Origin: Pseudocercospora fijiensis CIRAD86
Lineage: Eukaryota > Ascomycota > Dothideomycetes > Mycosphaerellales > Mycosphaerellaceae
Length of the DNA stretch: 48,621 nucleotides
Direction of reading: 5' to 3'
NCBI RefSeq assembly: GCF_000340215.1
Contig: NW_006921535.1
Location: forward strand, 883,564-932,184
Positions 32,274 to 43,082 of the stretch are shown piece after piece. Within the stretch, counting starts at the first letter, position 1; each line of letters begins with the position of its first letter. Made by a program: the position numbers and the translations under genes. The notes under the pieces are model-generated. The model was not told the DNA's origin. It searched no databases and was given only the letters and a program-made list of their open reading frames with translations.

Positions 32274-35200
32274 AGATAGATAGATATTTCATTTGCCTAT
32301 TGTAGTGCCTTTCGGCCTATGCAGGTCTGTTTCTATGTATTGTTTTAGGTAGGAAACTAACTTAGTTAGTAAAAACCTCCCTCCTGTCCTATTTATAAGT
32401 GTTGATCTTCCTCGTTTCCTTGTTTTCCTTCCTCTAGGGTATACTAGTGTTATAGTTGTTACCCTCTAACTACCTTGCCTGCTGCCCTACCCTTCTTTCC
32501 CCCTCTTCTTCCCTCCTTCTTATCTACTCCTTAGTTTCCCTTACTAGTGCGAATTGTTGTATAAATCCCTATTTAATAATCTACTTTACTATCCTCTTTA
32601 GGTCTTCTTTGCTCTAGATTAGCTTATCGTATTCCCTTTCTATTGCTTTTAGTCTCTAATCACTTCTGCCTTCTAACTATTAAGGGCAGACTAGTAGTAT
32701 ATACTTAGGGTTCTGAGATTGGTAGCTATATTAGCAAGCTCTACTTTCAATTCCTAGGACGTTTCTTCTAAACAGGTAAGATCTAAGTCCAATATGTTTA
32801 GATCTGATTTAGATAGCTAGGCTTGCCTCGGCCCTATTTAGGTCCTTATAGAGCTAGTAGTTGTATTGGCCAAATTTGATTAGTACCTTTAGGGTTCCTA
32901 GTCTAACTTGTATTTTGTTCTATTCCTGCTCCTATAGGTATCTAGCAATTGATTCTACTAGGCTTTGTTTCTCTCCCTTTAGCTTGTCTTTCTTTAGTCT
33001 TGTATTTAGTCCCTAAAGCTCTTTCTCTAGCATTTCTCTTGTTAAGACTCTATATTGCTCTAGGTCTTTAACTTTCTAGGGAGTTATTTGTAGTCTGTCT
33101 CGCCTCCTAGTCCTAATATACTAGGCTTTTATCTTGTTTAGTGCCTTTTAGATAGTCTATTAGGCTAGGTATTCTATTGTCTTTGCTATATATTAGTGTC
33201 TTAGTCCCTTGAAGTATTGTTTAACTAGTAGGATCCCTGATTCCATTTCCACTACCCTTATTAGTATAGTTTTATATGCTCCTAGGATTTTCTTTAGGCT
33301 TTAGGTTTAGGACCTACTAACTAGTTGCTTAATCCTCTTTAGTGTTTTCTCCTAGGCTATCTATATCTGTGCTCTATATAGCATCGCTAGCTTAACAATT
33401 GCTTTGTATATAACTTTGGCTTTCTCGAATATAGCCCCCTATATAGAGGCTATAAGCCTATTAATAGATTGCATATTAGTATCTGCCCTCTACTTTGCCT
33501 TCTTTACTTATAGTCCCTAATTCAGTTTTAGATCTAGCTAGATCCCTAGTACCCTAAGCTCTGCTAATAGTTAGGTTTCAAAGCCTTAGATAGTAATTGA
33601 TTGCTTTATATTATGAGTTGATTTAGCCTTGCTAAAGTGGATGAGCTAGTACTTTTCTAGGGCGAATTTTGCTCTATACCTCTTTGCCTATTTTTTATAC
33701 TCCTAGTACTTCTCTTCTAGGATCTTATAGTTAGTTTCTATTGTCTTAGACTAGGCTAGGATGTTTGTGTTATCTATAAACCCTAATGCTAATATGTTTT
33801 TTAATTCTAGGAGTAGGAGTAGGTCTGCTATAAAGATAAGGAAGAGGATTAGGGAGAGTATTGATCCTTAGGGGATTCCCTTTTTAGTTAGTATTAGGTC
33901 TAATTTGAATTTGCCTAGAATGAGCTATATTGATCTTTCCTATAGGAAGGACTAGATAAATCATAAATTAGACTATCCAGTTTGGTATAGCTTTCTATTT
34001 AAGTATATATAGGAGCCTTTTATAAGAGACATTATTAAAGGCTCCTAAGATGTTAAGGGAGAGGAGGGTTGCTACCTAGTTTTAACTATAGTGCTAGATA
34101 TGCTTGATCTGTTCTATAATTAGTTCTATAGCTATTAGTATTAACCTCTTCTTTCTTCCTCCTATCTAGCCTTTAGGAAGGATATTCCTTTCCTCGGTAA
34201 AGGTTGTTAGCCTTTTAGCGACAATTTTTTCTAGCACCTTGCCTATTATATTAAGTAGGGCTATTAGTCTATAGGCCTTAAGCTATATATAGTCTTCCTT
34301 CTAGGGCTTCCTTAGCACTACTATTAGGGACTTCCTAAATAGTCTTAGGTAGTGTCCTAGTGCTAGGCTTTATAAAAAGATATTAGCTAGTGCTAGGGCT
34401 AGCTCCTTCCTATATGCTTTTAGAAGTTTGTTATAGATCTTGTCTTCTCCTAGTGCCTTGTTGCCTAGAATTTTCTTTAGGATCCTTTCAATAGTTTCGG
34501 GTTTAACCTAGGTGTCTCTTAGTGTGTCTAGTAGTAGAGTCTCTTGTTCTTTCTCCTTTATGTCTAATAGGTCTGCTTGTACTTTGCTATAGAAGAAGTG
34601 TTGGCCTAGGGCTCTTGCTTTCCCTTCTATTATAGTCTGTATTTGTCCTTATTAGTCTATAATGTCCGGGAATTGTAGTAGCATGTCCTTATTCTATTTA
34701 GGTCTCCTTGCCTATTTAGCTATCCTCTATATCTCCTCTAGTTTCTTTATAATTATTCCTATTATAGATCTCTATTCTTGTATCTTATCTTTCTTAATTT
34801 GGATCTTCTTTTCCTAGCAGGCTTTGTTATAGTTGTCCTATGCTTCCTAGGTATAGGTTTATATCTACTGCCTCCTAGCCTTCCTTGCTTCTTTAACCTT
34901 CCTTATATACTTACTAGTTTAGTATAGTTGCTAGTATAGTAAATGTTTCTTTGCTAGGGTATGCTTTCTAGCTACCTGTTTTAGGATTCCTATTAGTTCT
35001 TCTACTGCCTTGTTAATGTCCTCTAGCCTTAGTAGGTACTTTGTTAAGAGTTCCTCTAGTTTTAGGTCCCTTTCTAGTTCCTCCCTAATCCTGCCCTATT
35101 AGGCACCTTTCTAGTTAAGCTTCTCCTCTAGTTCCCTTTCCTAATTGGCTTAGACATTTAGCTCAATCTGTACCGGGAAGTAGTCTAATAATTCTTCTAG

Positions 35201-35406
35201 TTCCTAGTTGACCCTGCATCTTGTAATCCTATTCCTAATCTAATATAATGCAAAGCATAGATCTAGTATACTACTGCTTCCTCTTGCCTCCTAAGTAATT
35301 AGTCCCTTTAGGGTAACAATTTCTATTCCTTCCCTCTCTAACATGTTAATTAGTCTTCCTACTAGGAAGTGGTAAGCTAGGGTAAAGTCTGAGCCCTAGA
35401 GGGGGT
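32274..35406 (-). mobile_element. 5'-truncated non-LTR retrotransposon (LINE, Tad1-like)
   Basis: It is flanked by a 14-bp duplication. The 3' end (left, minus strand) finishes in an ATCT-type repeat tail. The body encodes the end of an AP-endonuclease and an RT. The 5' part is missing, as is usual for incomplete target-primed reverse transcription. Its base composition is less extreme than the neighbours, which suggests a younger insertion or fewer rounds of RIP. Confidence 0.9.
32500..35406 (-). pseudogene. LINE ORF2 fragment: endonuclease end, reverse transcriptase, zinc-knuckle tail
   Basis: Read on the minus strand it starts inside the endonuclease domain; SDHFPV reads DYFPVQ at about 35161-35190. 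The RT has the KAYRLIALLN block near 34270, the ILPKGQIGGRK block near 34170, and the catalytic FIDD now FIDN at 33769-33780 (GAC to AAC). A C-terminal RAEASL...HIGL...C region (32700-32850) is typical of Tad1/CRE-like fungal LINE tails. Stops and at least one frame change are present. It would have nicked target DNA and copied its RNA at the site. It is dead. Confidence 0.85.
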
Positions 35407-35420
35407 AAGCTTGTAAGTAG
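35407..35420. repeat. target-site duplication of the LINE, right
   Basis: AAGCTTGTAAGTAG, identical to 32260-32273; pol of Gyp2p resumes directly after it. Confidence 0.9.
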
Positions 35421-36711
35421 GCGAACGACTCGATCTAGTAAGAGTAACTAATCGATCGATAACAAAGGTTACTTAAAGTTTAAGGGCAGATACTATATCC
35501 CCGCTAAACAATCGATTAGATAAGAGCTTCTTAAGCGACACTATAATAGTAAGCTTGCCGGTTACTATAGTATAGAGAGGTCGTACGAGCTACTATCGCG
35601 TATATACTACTAGCTAAATAGTAAGCGGGATATAAAGGACTACGTAAACACGTATACCGTATATTAACGAGTTAAAGCACTAAAGCACTTACTATTTAGC
35701 GAGTTGTCTTTACTCCCTATTCTAGAGAAGCCTTTTGCAGAGCTTATAATAGACTTTATTATAGGTCTTTACCCTACTAAGCGAAGAGGAAGTAAAGACG
35801 TCTTTAACGCTATACTAGTCGTTATAGACCGATTTACTAAGGGTGCTCGCTACATTCCTGCTTAGAAGAATTAGACGGCTATTAATATAGCTAAAGCACT
35901 ATAGAACAATATCTTCTATAGCTATTAGGGGACCCCTAAGGGGATAGTCTCCGATAGGGGCTCGATATTTATATCGTACTATTAGAGCGAATTATACCTA
36001 TAGCTAAGACTGAAGTATCGGCTGTTAATAGCCTTCTATCTATAGACTAACGGTCAAACAGAGAGGTAGAATGCTACGCTATAGCAGTACCTACGCAGCT
36101 ATATTAATAAGGACCCTAATAGATAGGTTAACCTCTTACAACTAGCTGAATTCGTATATAATAACAGTGTCTACTTATTAACTAAGGTTTCACTATATAT
36201 AGCTATAATAGGTTAGAACGCTACTATACTATAAGACCCCCTATCGCTCGAGGCCGAGCGTAAGAAAAGGGAAGCGCGTTAAGTACCCGAAACACTAGCG
36301 GCTATTAAGAGGGTTTAGAAGATGCGAGAAATCTATACTAAGATAGCCGAGAAGTTAACAAAGGCTTAAGAGTACTAAAAGACCTACTACGACAAGCACT
36401 ATACGCTAATAACCTTTAAACAAGGCGACATAGTTATGCTAAGTACTAAGAACCTCTGTATCCGCAAACACCTATTACCTAATAGCAAAACACGCCCTAA
36501 ACTAGCACTACGGTTTATTAGCCCCTTTCGAATCCGAGAACCGAAGGGCAATAGCTAGGCCTACTAGCTATAGCTTCTACCCTATTACACTATCTATAAT
36601 ACCTTCTATATATCCCTCCTTAAGCTATACTACTAGCGTAAAGGCGATAAAGCGCCTACCGAGTTAGAAGAAGTCTTAGCTAATAGTAAAGAACTATAGT
36701 CTATAGAACGT

Positions 36712-37359
36712 TATAAGAAGGGTTATATTAGTAGGTAGATAGGGTAGTAGTGAATTAGTTTAGTATTCGATAGAGATCTAGGAGGAGAGGGAGGAAGGTA
36801 GGAGAGTTAGCCTAACGCTAAGCGCTAAGCCCTGCCTAAGGCATTAAGACCCTAGCTTCACTCGGCCTAGTTATATACCAATCACGTATAGCCTCTTTAG
36901 CCCTAACACACGCTTCCCTTCTAAAGGCCGCGCCCTCGTAGCCGGTCTTTGTTCTAGTCTCAACCCCTATTGCTGCTAACTTAGTAGGTCTAATAAGCCG
37001 CTTAGTCCGCGCTAAATTGAACACTTAACTACCTAATTATATAACTCTATCAAACCTTACCTTCTAACACAATGTCTAACTCTAACTGCGCTATCTCTAT
37101 ATATAATAAACTATAAAGTAATATATATCTATAAGAATTGAGGGCCTTCGACTAATTATAATACGAGCGCGTCTTCCCTACTATAATAGGTAGACGTACG
37201 AGGTATTATAGCCCTGCCTCCGCTCTGCGTAATGTCGTACCGAGTTCTTTGCGTCTACTCTTAAAAGACCTAGCAATGTCCGCTCCTAAGGGTTTGTCCG
37301 CTTCCGAGGGTTATTATTTACTATCGTAGTTTTACTAGCCTAAATTGGTTAGGTTTAGC
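36712..37359 (+). repeat. 3' LTR of Gyp2p, incomplete at a gap
   Basis: It matches 27328 to about 28000, including the first inverted arm. The second arm would fall in the N gap. The short minus-strand open frame in it (36836-37024) is not judged a gene. Confidence 0.75.
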
Positions 37360-37534
37360 NNNNNNNNNNNNNNNNNNNNNNNNNNNNNNNNNNNNNNNNN
37401 NNNNNNNNNNNNNNNNNNNNNNNNNNNNNNNNNNNNNNNNNNNNNNNNNNNNNNNNNNNNNNNNNNNNNNNNNNNNNNNNNNNNNNNNNNNNNNNNNNNN
37501 NNNNNNNNNNNNNNNNNNNNNNNNNNNNNNNNNN
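37360..37534. other. assembly gap (175 N)
   Basis: It lies where the second arm of the LTR inverted repeat is expected; hairpins of this size often break assemblies. Confidence 0.99.
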
Positions 37535-38258
37535 ATTATAAGTGCAATAGTAAGGTTCGCCTCGCTGATAGAGGTAGAATGATCGAGGAGTAACTATTGT
37601 CCGCGAGATCGACCCTAGCTAGCTTAGCTCTATAGTTTTTGCCCTTAGTTAGTCTATTAGTCGCTTAATCTTTTAACTTAGTCGAAGTTTTAACTTAGCC
37701 CTTAAAGTTTTAATCAAACCTTTAATAGGCTCAATCTTTTAACTTAGCTAGTATAGTGCCTTAGGCTCGTAGTATAGGTAAGGTTGTGCCTACGGCGCAG
37801 CGGCAATAGTAAGTAATGTTAACAATAGCGGCGCTAGCCGTCTTAGCGCTATCTTTACCTTCTTCTAACTTTCTTCTTTAACTAACGACAACTCGGTATA
37901 CCGTTACTAATATAGCTGTATCCGTCCTTTCTTAATAGTAATACACTCCGCAATACTGTTACTAATATAGCCGCGCCGTCCTCGCCGATTACCTAGGCCT
38001 CGAGGCCTCGACAGAATAAGGGAATAAGAGGGGGACCTAATACTAGGAGAAGGGCCTTATAGGGCGCGTTAGTAGAGAGGTGGTTTCCTAAAAGAGCAGC
38101 GGATAGTTAACGCGTTATAGCGCGCTCGTTAACACTCGGTGCGCGTTTACTATAGTAGTATAGTCTTATTGTCCTAGTTTGCCGGCCTCTAATTAGTTAG
38201 CTAATAGCACCCCGGGGGTAGCATTGTTCCTAGGTCTCTTTTAGTAACATTAGCGGCA
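37535..38258 (-). other. non-coding 3' region of Gyp2m and unassigned DNA
   Basis: No gene is visible. It contains repeated TTTTAACTTAG motifs (37668-37750), two copies of a roughly 54-bp unit with GTTACTAATATAG (37905 and 37960), and the palindrome at 38201. An LTR of Gyp2m could lie here but has no partner in the window to prove it. Confidence 0.45.
38201..38227. repeat. 27-bp GC-cored palindrome, copy 11 (in family 2)
   Basis: CTAATAGCACCCC left arm, GTAGCATTG right end. It lies 32 bases behind the stop codon of Gyp2m pol. It is the only copy outside family 1. Confidence 0.8.
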
Positions 38259-41200
38259 TTATAAGCTCTTAGCCTTCTTCTTGTTCTTTACGCTAGTCCA
38301 ATATTCGTCTAACAACTTAGTTATGTCTTTAAAGGAACCTTTAGCTTCCTACGAGTCCTATTTAGGTAAATAGCCTTACTATCTTAATAGGTACTCCTTC
38401 TTACCGTTCCTAGTCCGGTGCTATAGGATACGTTCTATAGACTATAGCTCTTCGCTATTAGCTAGTATGTCCTCGGATTTAGTAGGTGCTTTATCCCCTT
38501 TACGTAGGTAGTACGGCTTAAGGAGGGATACGTAGAAGGTGTTATAGATAGTATAATAAGGTGGAAGCTATAACTAATAGGCCTAGGTACCCCTAGGTTC
38601 TCGGATACGGAAAGGGCTAATATACCTTAGTGCGAGTTTAGGCCTTGTTTTGCTATTAGGCGAGGGGTGTTTGCGGATACGGAGGTTCTTCGTGCTAAGT
38701 ATAACTAGGTCGCCTTGCTTAAAGGTTATTAGAAGGTAGTGTTTGTTATAGTAGGCCTTCTAATAGGCCTAGGCCTTTGCTAGTTTGTTAGCTATCTTAG
38801 CGTGAATTTCTCGCATCTTTTGAACCCTCTTAATAGCCGCTAGTATCTTAGGTTAACCCGCTTCCCTTTCCTTACGCTCGGCCTCGAGCGATAGGGGGTC
38901 TTGTAGTATAGTAGCGTTCTAGCCTATTATAGCGAAATAAGGTAAAACCTTAGTAGATAAGTATATACTATTGTTATATACGAATTCTATAGGCTATAGG
39001 AGATTGACCTAATCCTTAGGATTCTCGTTAATGTAACTGCGTAGGTACTGCTATAGGGTAGCATTCTATCTCTCTGTTTAACCGTTAGTCTACGGATAGA
39101 AGGCTATTAATAGCCGATGCTTTAGTCTTAGCTATAGGCATATTTCGCTCTAATAGTGCGATATAAATATCGAGCCCCTATCGGAGACTATCCCCTTAGG
39201 GGTTCCCTAATAGGTATAGAAGATGTTAGTCTATAGCGCCTCTACTATATTAATAGCAGTCTAATCCTTGCGCGCCGGGATATATCGAGCGCCTTTAGTA
39301 AATCGATCTACTATAATAAGGATAGCATTATATACGTCCTTGCTACCCCTGCGCTTAGTAGGCGGAAGTCCTATAATAAAGTCTATTATAAGCTCTGTAA
39401 ATGGCTTGTAAGGGATTAGCAATAAGGACAACTCGCTAAAAGGCTAATACTTTAGTGCCTTAATACGTTAATATACGGTACACGTGTCTACGTAGTCTTT
39501 TATATCCCGCTTACTATTTAGCTAGTAGTATATATGCGATAGTAGCTTATGCGACCTCTCTATACTATAGTAACCGGCAAGCTCACTATTATAGTATCGC
39601 TTAAGAAGTTCTTATCAAATCGAATGTTTAGCAGGGACATAGTATCTGCCCTTAAACTTCAAATAACCTTTGTTATCGATCGACTAATTGTTACTCTTAC
39701 TAGATCGAGTCTTTCGCCTACTTATAAGCTTGTCGATACGTTTAGTAGCAAAGGCGTCCCTCTACTAAGTACGTAATAGCTTATCTATAAACGATTAACT
39801 ATCCCTATTTGCAAGGTTATTTAATAGTACCCTCGCTATTAAACGAGGTACGCATTATATGCATCTAATAGCACTAGCAGCCGGATTAACTATAGTAGTG
39901 CTATCGCTATTACTATATATTACGATGTCGACTAGGGAGTTATTATAACTTCTTCTATCTATGTCCTTAGCCCTTACCTTAACACGCACTATTAATATAG
40001 CAAGAGCATTAATATGCTTTAAGCCGTCGCGGAGTCCGGTAAGCCGCTTATCCTACGCTTGCTTATTAACAATACGGGCTATAGCGATCTTATACTATAG
40101 GGTTAGAAACAAAGAATTAATGTGTTAGGTTTCGCTATCGTAATTAGGTCGCCTCGATAGGCTATTAGTAGGGTTGCTTACGCCTAGCCGATATAATATA
40201 TTAAAATTAAACCTAGCGAGGTAGACGGCCTATCTAGCCTGTCGACCTATAACCCTAGTAACCTTAGTAATGCTACGGAGGTTGTTATAGTCTATATAGA
40301 CCTGTATTGTATATTAAGCCCTATCGAGGTAGTACCTCTAATACTTAAAGGCCTCGATAATAGCTAGGAGCTCTTGCTCGTAGGTCTCGTAGCGACGCTT
40401 AGCATTAATTATCTTTTGCGAGAAGAAGGCAATCGGGTGCTAGTAATAGTTATTATCTAATTGCTAGGACATAATAGCTAATACAGCGAACTGTAAAGCG
40501 TTAGTCTCGATTCGGATCTGCTTGTTTAGCACGAAATAGTATAATAAGGGGACTTTAGTAAAGCGTCGCTTTAGACCGTTAAAAGCGGCTTGTGCTCTAT
40601 TAGTCTATTTGAACTCTCTAGTCGGGTTAGCCTTGGTTTTAGTAAGCTTAGTTAGTAGCATTACATGCCTCGAATAGCCCTTAATAAATCGGCGATAGAA
40701 GTTAGCAAAACCGAGGAACGACTATAGCTCCTTAATTAACGTAGGAACAGGCCATTTAGTAATAGTTTTAATCCAATTAGGATTAGCCTTAATACCCTCG
40801 GTTAAAATAAGGAAGCTAAGGAATAACACCTCTTTAGTAGCAAAGGTGCATTTAGAAGGCTTGCAATACAAGCTATAGGTTCTTAGACGATCGAGTATCT
40901 TGCGGACTATAGCCTAGTGCTCCGCAATGTTAGGTAAGTGTATATAAACTAGGATGTTATCTAGGTAAACTATACAGAGGTAATCTAATAGGCCTAATAG
41001 GGCCCGATTAATATAGGACTAGAATGTAGCAGGGGCATTAGCTAGCCTAAATAGCATAACTAAGTACTTAAAATAGCTATAACGAGTGCGAAAGGCTATC
41101 TTCTATTCATCGCCCTTACGAATACAGATGCGGTAGTAGGCGTCCTTAATGTCTAATATAGTATAGTAGTAGGCACTAGAAAGGCGATCGAGAGTCTTAT

Positions 41201-42148
41201 TAATAAGCGGAAGTAGATAGCGGTCTTTAATAGTAACAGCATTAAGTCTACGGTAATTAATATATAGGCGCAGGCTACTATCCTTCTTTAGTACAAATAG
41301 GATAGGGGCGCTAGTAGGGCTGTTACTATACCGTATCCGGCTATTAGCTAGGTTTTCCTCTAGATACTTACGCAATATAGCAAGCTCTCGTTTACTAAGG
41401 TTGTAGAGGGGGCTAAAAGGAACCTCCTTACCCTCTATAATATTAATCTTATAATCCGTCTCTTTAAATATAGGCAATGTCGATGCTAAGTAGTGTTTGA
41501 ATATATTAATGTAGGTCTCTCGAATAGGTTCTAGTATACGCTTAAGTTGTTTAGGATCTATACTATTAGGGGGCACTAGTTCATCGTTATTACTACCGAG
41601 CAGGTCGGTAGTTAGATTAGCTAAGGTAGAGGCTAGTGTTAGGTTACTAATAAACAGGACCCTAATATTATTAGGACACTCGCTAATGTCGATGTGTTTA
41701 ATATCCTCTTTCCTAGCGATTCTAAATCGCTATTGTTAACTGCCTAAGTCTATAACTATAGTATAGTACTTAAGAATAGGGTTTCTAATAACAATGTTAG
41801 ATAGGAGGCTGTCTATGTCTACTACGTAGGTAGTAAAGTTTAGTAGGCGCTTATTGCCGAGGTCGTCTCTTAGGGCTATATAGATATAGTAGGCTCTGTA
41901 GGTTAAGTGCCGAGCGTTATTAAACTAAGTAAGGGTTGGTAGGTTAGTCCTAGGCAGTTGTCGAAGGTCTAATTACTTAGCTAGGCGATAGCTAATAAGG
42001 GCACTAACTAAATTTCCTAGATCTAGAGTAACCTTAGTTTTATAATTGTTGCTATATATATCCCCTACGAGACAGGTACGTGTAATAGCTAGCACAATAT
42101 CGATAGTCTTACGCCGTACAAGGCTAACAGTTAGTGCGGCGCTTACTC
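38259..42148 (-). pseudogene. pol: pol of Gyp2m with chromodomain, RIP-inactivated
   Basis: One frame with no indel over 3.9 kb. A clean stretch at 41103-41576 is the N-terminal half of RT ([20 protein letters not shown]). The catalytic YLDD is YLDN at 40956-40967 (GAC to AAC). The integrase core lies between about 39800 and 39000. The C-terminus (38480-38262) reads as a chromodomain: ELQSIERILQHRTRNGKKEY, then WQGY-like text after allowing for RIP stops, and a DITKLLDEYW end. Chromodomains of such integrases guide insertion to modified histones. Stop TAA complement at 38259-38261. Confidence 0.85.
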
Positions 42149-42738
42149 TTTTTTCGAAGAACCGATAGGGGTAGCATTAGCGGCTAAAAGGTACTTACAG
42201 TGCTTAGCGTTAGTACGGTCGATTCGGGCCTAGTCCTTAGGTTTGTCGCATTAGCCTAGTAGATAGCTAGTGCTATTACAATTAAAGCACTTTAATCCGG
42301 TTAGTAGACTGCTATAGCTGTTGTTACTATTATTAGCCGAGCGGTTAGTATTATAGGGATACGAGCCCCTTCTACGGCCCCTATCGCGGCCTCCTCTATA
42401 TAGCCGCCGGCTACGGCCTCTTCTACGGTCGCTATTACTGTTTCTATTGTTAGTATTATTGTTTTAGGTAGAACCTTAGTTTCCTCCGCGGGCACTACGG
42501 TTACCGCGGTTAGTACTAGCTAGTCGGATCCTCGATTCTAGTCGCTATTAGAGCTAAACAGCCCGTTCGGCTGTTTCTACTTCGACTATAAATTAAATAC
42601 GTATTAGATTAGTCTATTCGAACACGCGACGGCGGTCTAATTTAAGGACTAATTCCTATCGCAATTTAGGGCGTATTTCGGAAATCTAGATAGAGTCGGT
42701 CTTAGCTAGCAAATCGTCCTCGAGGGTCTATTACGAAA
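42143..42738 (-). pseudogene. gag: gag 3' part of Gyp2m, truncated
   Basis: Collinear with Gyp2p gag from about 29276 to the TAA 29857. It has an Arg-Gly/Asn-rich stretch (complement of 42350-42500) and a zinc knuckle near 42255-42300. The N-terminal part is lost at the 42738 breakpoint. The opposite-looking open frame at 42301-42495 is this low-complexity region read in another frame. Confidence 0.7.
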
Positions 42739-42750
42739 ACTTTTTTCTAA

Positions 42751-42894
42751 TCGCGTCGATCCTATCGATCCTATCGATCCTAAGCGATCCTAAGCGATTC
42801 TAAGCGATCCTAAGCGACCGAGTCGCAACCCGACTCGCGCCTAGGTCGCTTAGGATCGATAGGATCGACGCGATCGACGCGATCGATAGGATCG
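42751..42894. repeat. 144-bp inverted-repeat block built from short tandem units
   Basis: The left arm has CCTATCGAT (9 bp) and CCTAAGCGAT (10 bp) units; the right arm has their complements. A 7-bp hairpin CGAGTCG/CGACTCG with a 5-base loop sits in the middle (about 42819-42837). It abuts the truncated end of Gyp2m. It may be the end of the Plavaka-type element, but no matching copy is seen on its other side. Confidence 0.65.
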
Positions 42895-43082
42895 ATACGG
42901 TGAATTTTTATATATATAGGATCGCTCTAGGTCGCTCGCAGTCGCAGTCGTTAGTAGTGTTTATACTATTCGTATAGTACTATATTAATACTTATCGACT
43001 CGTCGACTCGGTCGTATTAGTCGACTTAGTCTAAACTAGAATATACTAGTAGTACTACAGTTTTAAGTATATTACTATTATA
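42895..43082. other. spacer between inverted-repeat block and transposase gene
   Basis: Contains ATATATATAGG and several CGACTCG motifs; no gene. Confidence 0.4.

Larger units (their letters stand above)
29858..36711 (+). pseudogene. pol: pol of Gyp2p: protease, RT, RNase H, integrase; split by a LINE
   Basis: Protease region with LDLGNS-type motif at 29974-29990; RT from about 30480, with intact YLDD at 31021-31032 and the FLGFANFYRRFIK block near 31272; RNase H to about 31850; integrase zinc finger region with its His and Cys codons mostly changed, then D 35752, D 35953 and E 36061 (exact D-35-E, all intact). The gene is interrupted at 32273/35421 by the LINE. It ends in the start of a chromodomain, where the right LTR takes over, so the chromodomain is lost. 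Dead through RIP stops and the insertion. Confidence 0.85.
27328..37534 (+). mobile_element. Ty3/Gypsy family 2 element Gyp2p, with nested LINE
   Basis: LTR, gag, pol (split by a LINE at 32274-35406), second LTR. The order RT-RNase H-integrase and the motifs YLDD and D-35-E make it Ty3/Gypsy; the related copy Gyp2m has a chromodomain, so the family belongs with the chromoviruses. The right LTR runs into an N gap, so the right border is uncertain. Confidence 0.8.
38201..42738 (-). mobile_element. Ty3/Gypsy family 2 copy Gyp2m, truncated
   Basis: Inverted relative to Gyp2p and collinear with it from mid-gag to the end of pol. The 5' end is lost at about 42738, where an unrelated inverted-repeat block begins. 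It keeps the empty LINE target site and a chromodomain. Confidence 0.8.

Noticed and set aside
36836..37024. Minus-strand open frame of 62 codons in the right LTR
   Set aside because: Its equivalent in the left LTR (27450-27650) is not open, and LTRs of this type do not usually code.
39549..39776. Plus-strand open frame of 75 codons
   Set aside because: Antisense to the integrase region of Gyp2m.
42751..42894. CRISPR or telomere repeat array
   Set aside because: The units are inverted about a hairpin, have no spacers, and do not match TTAGGG-type telomere repeats.
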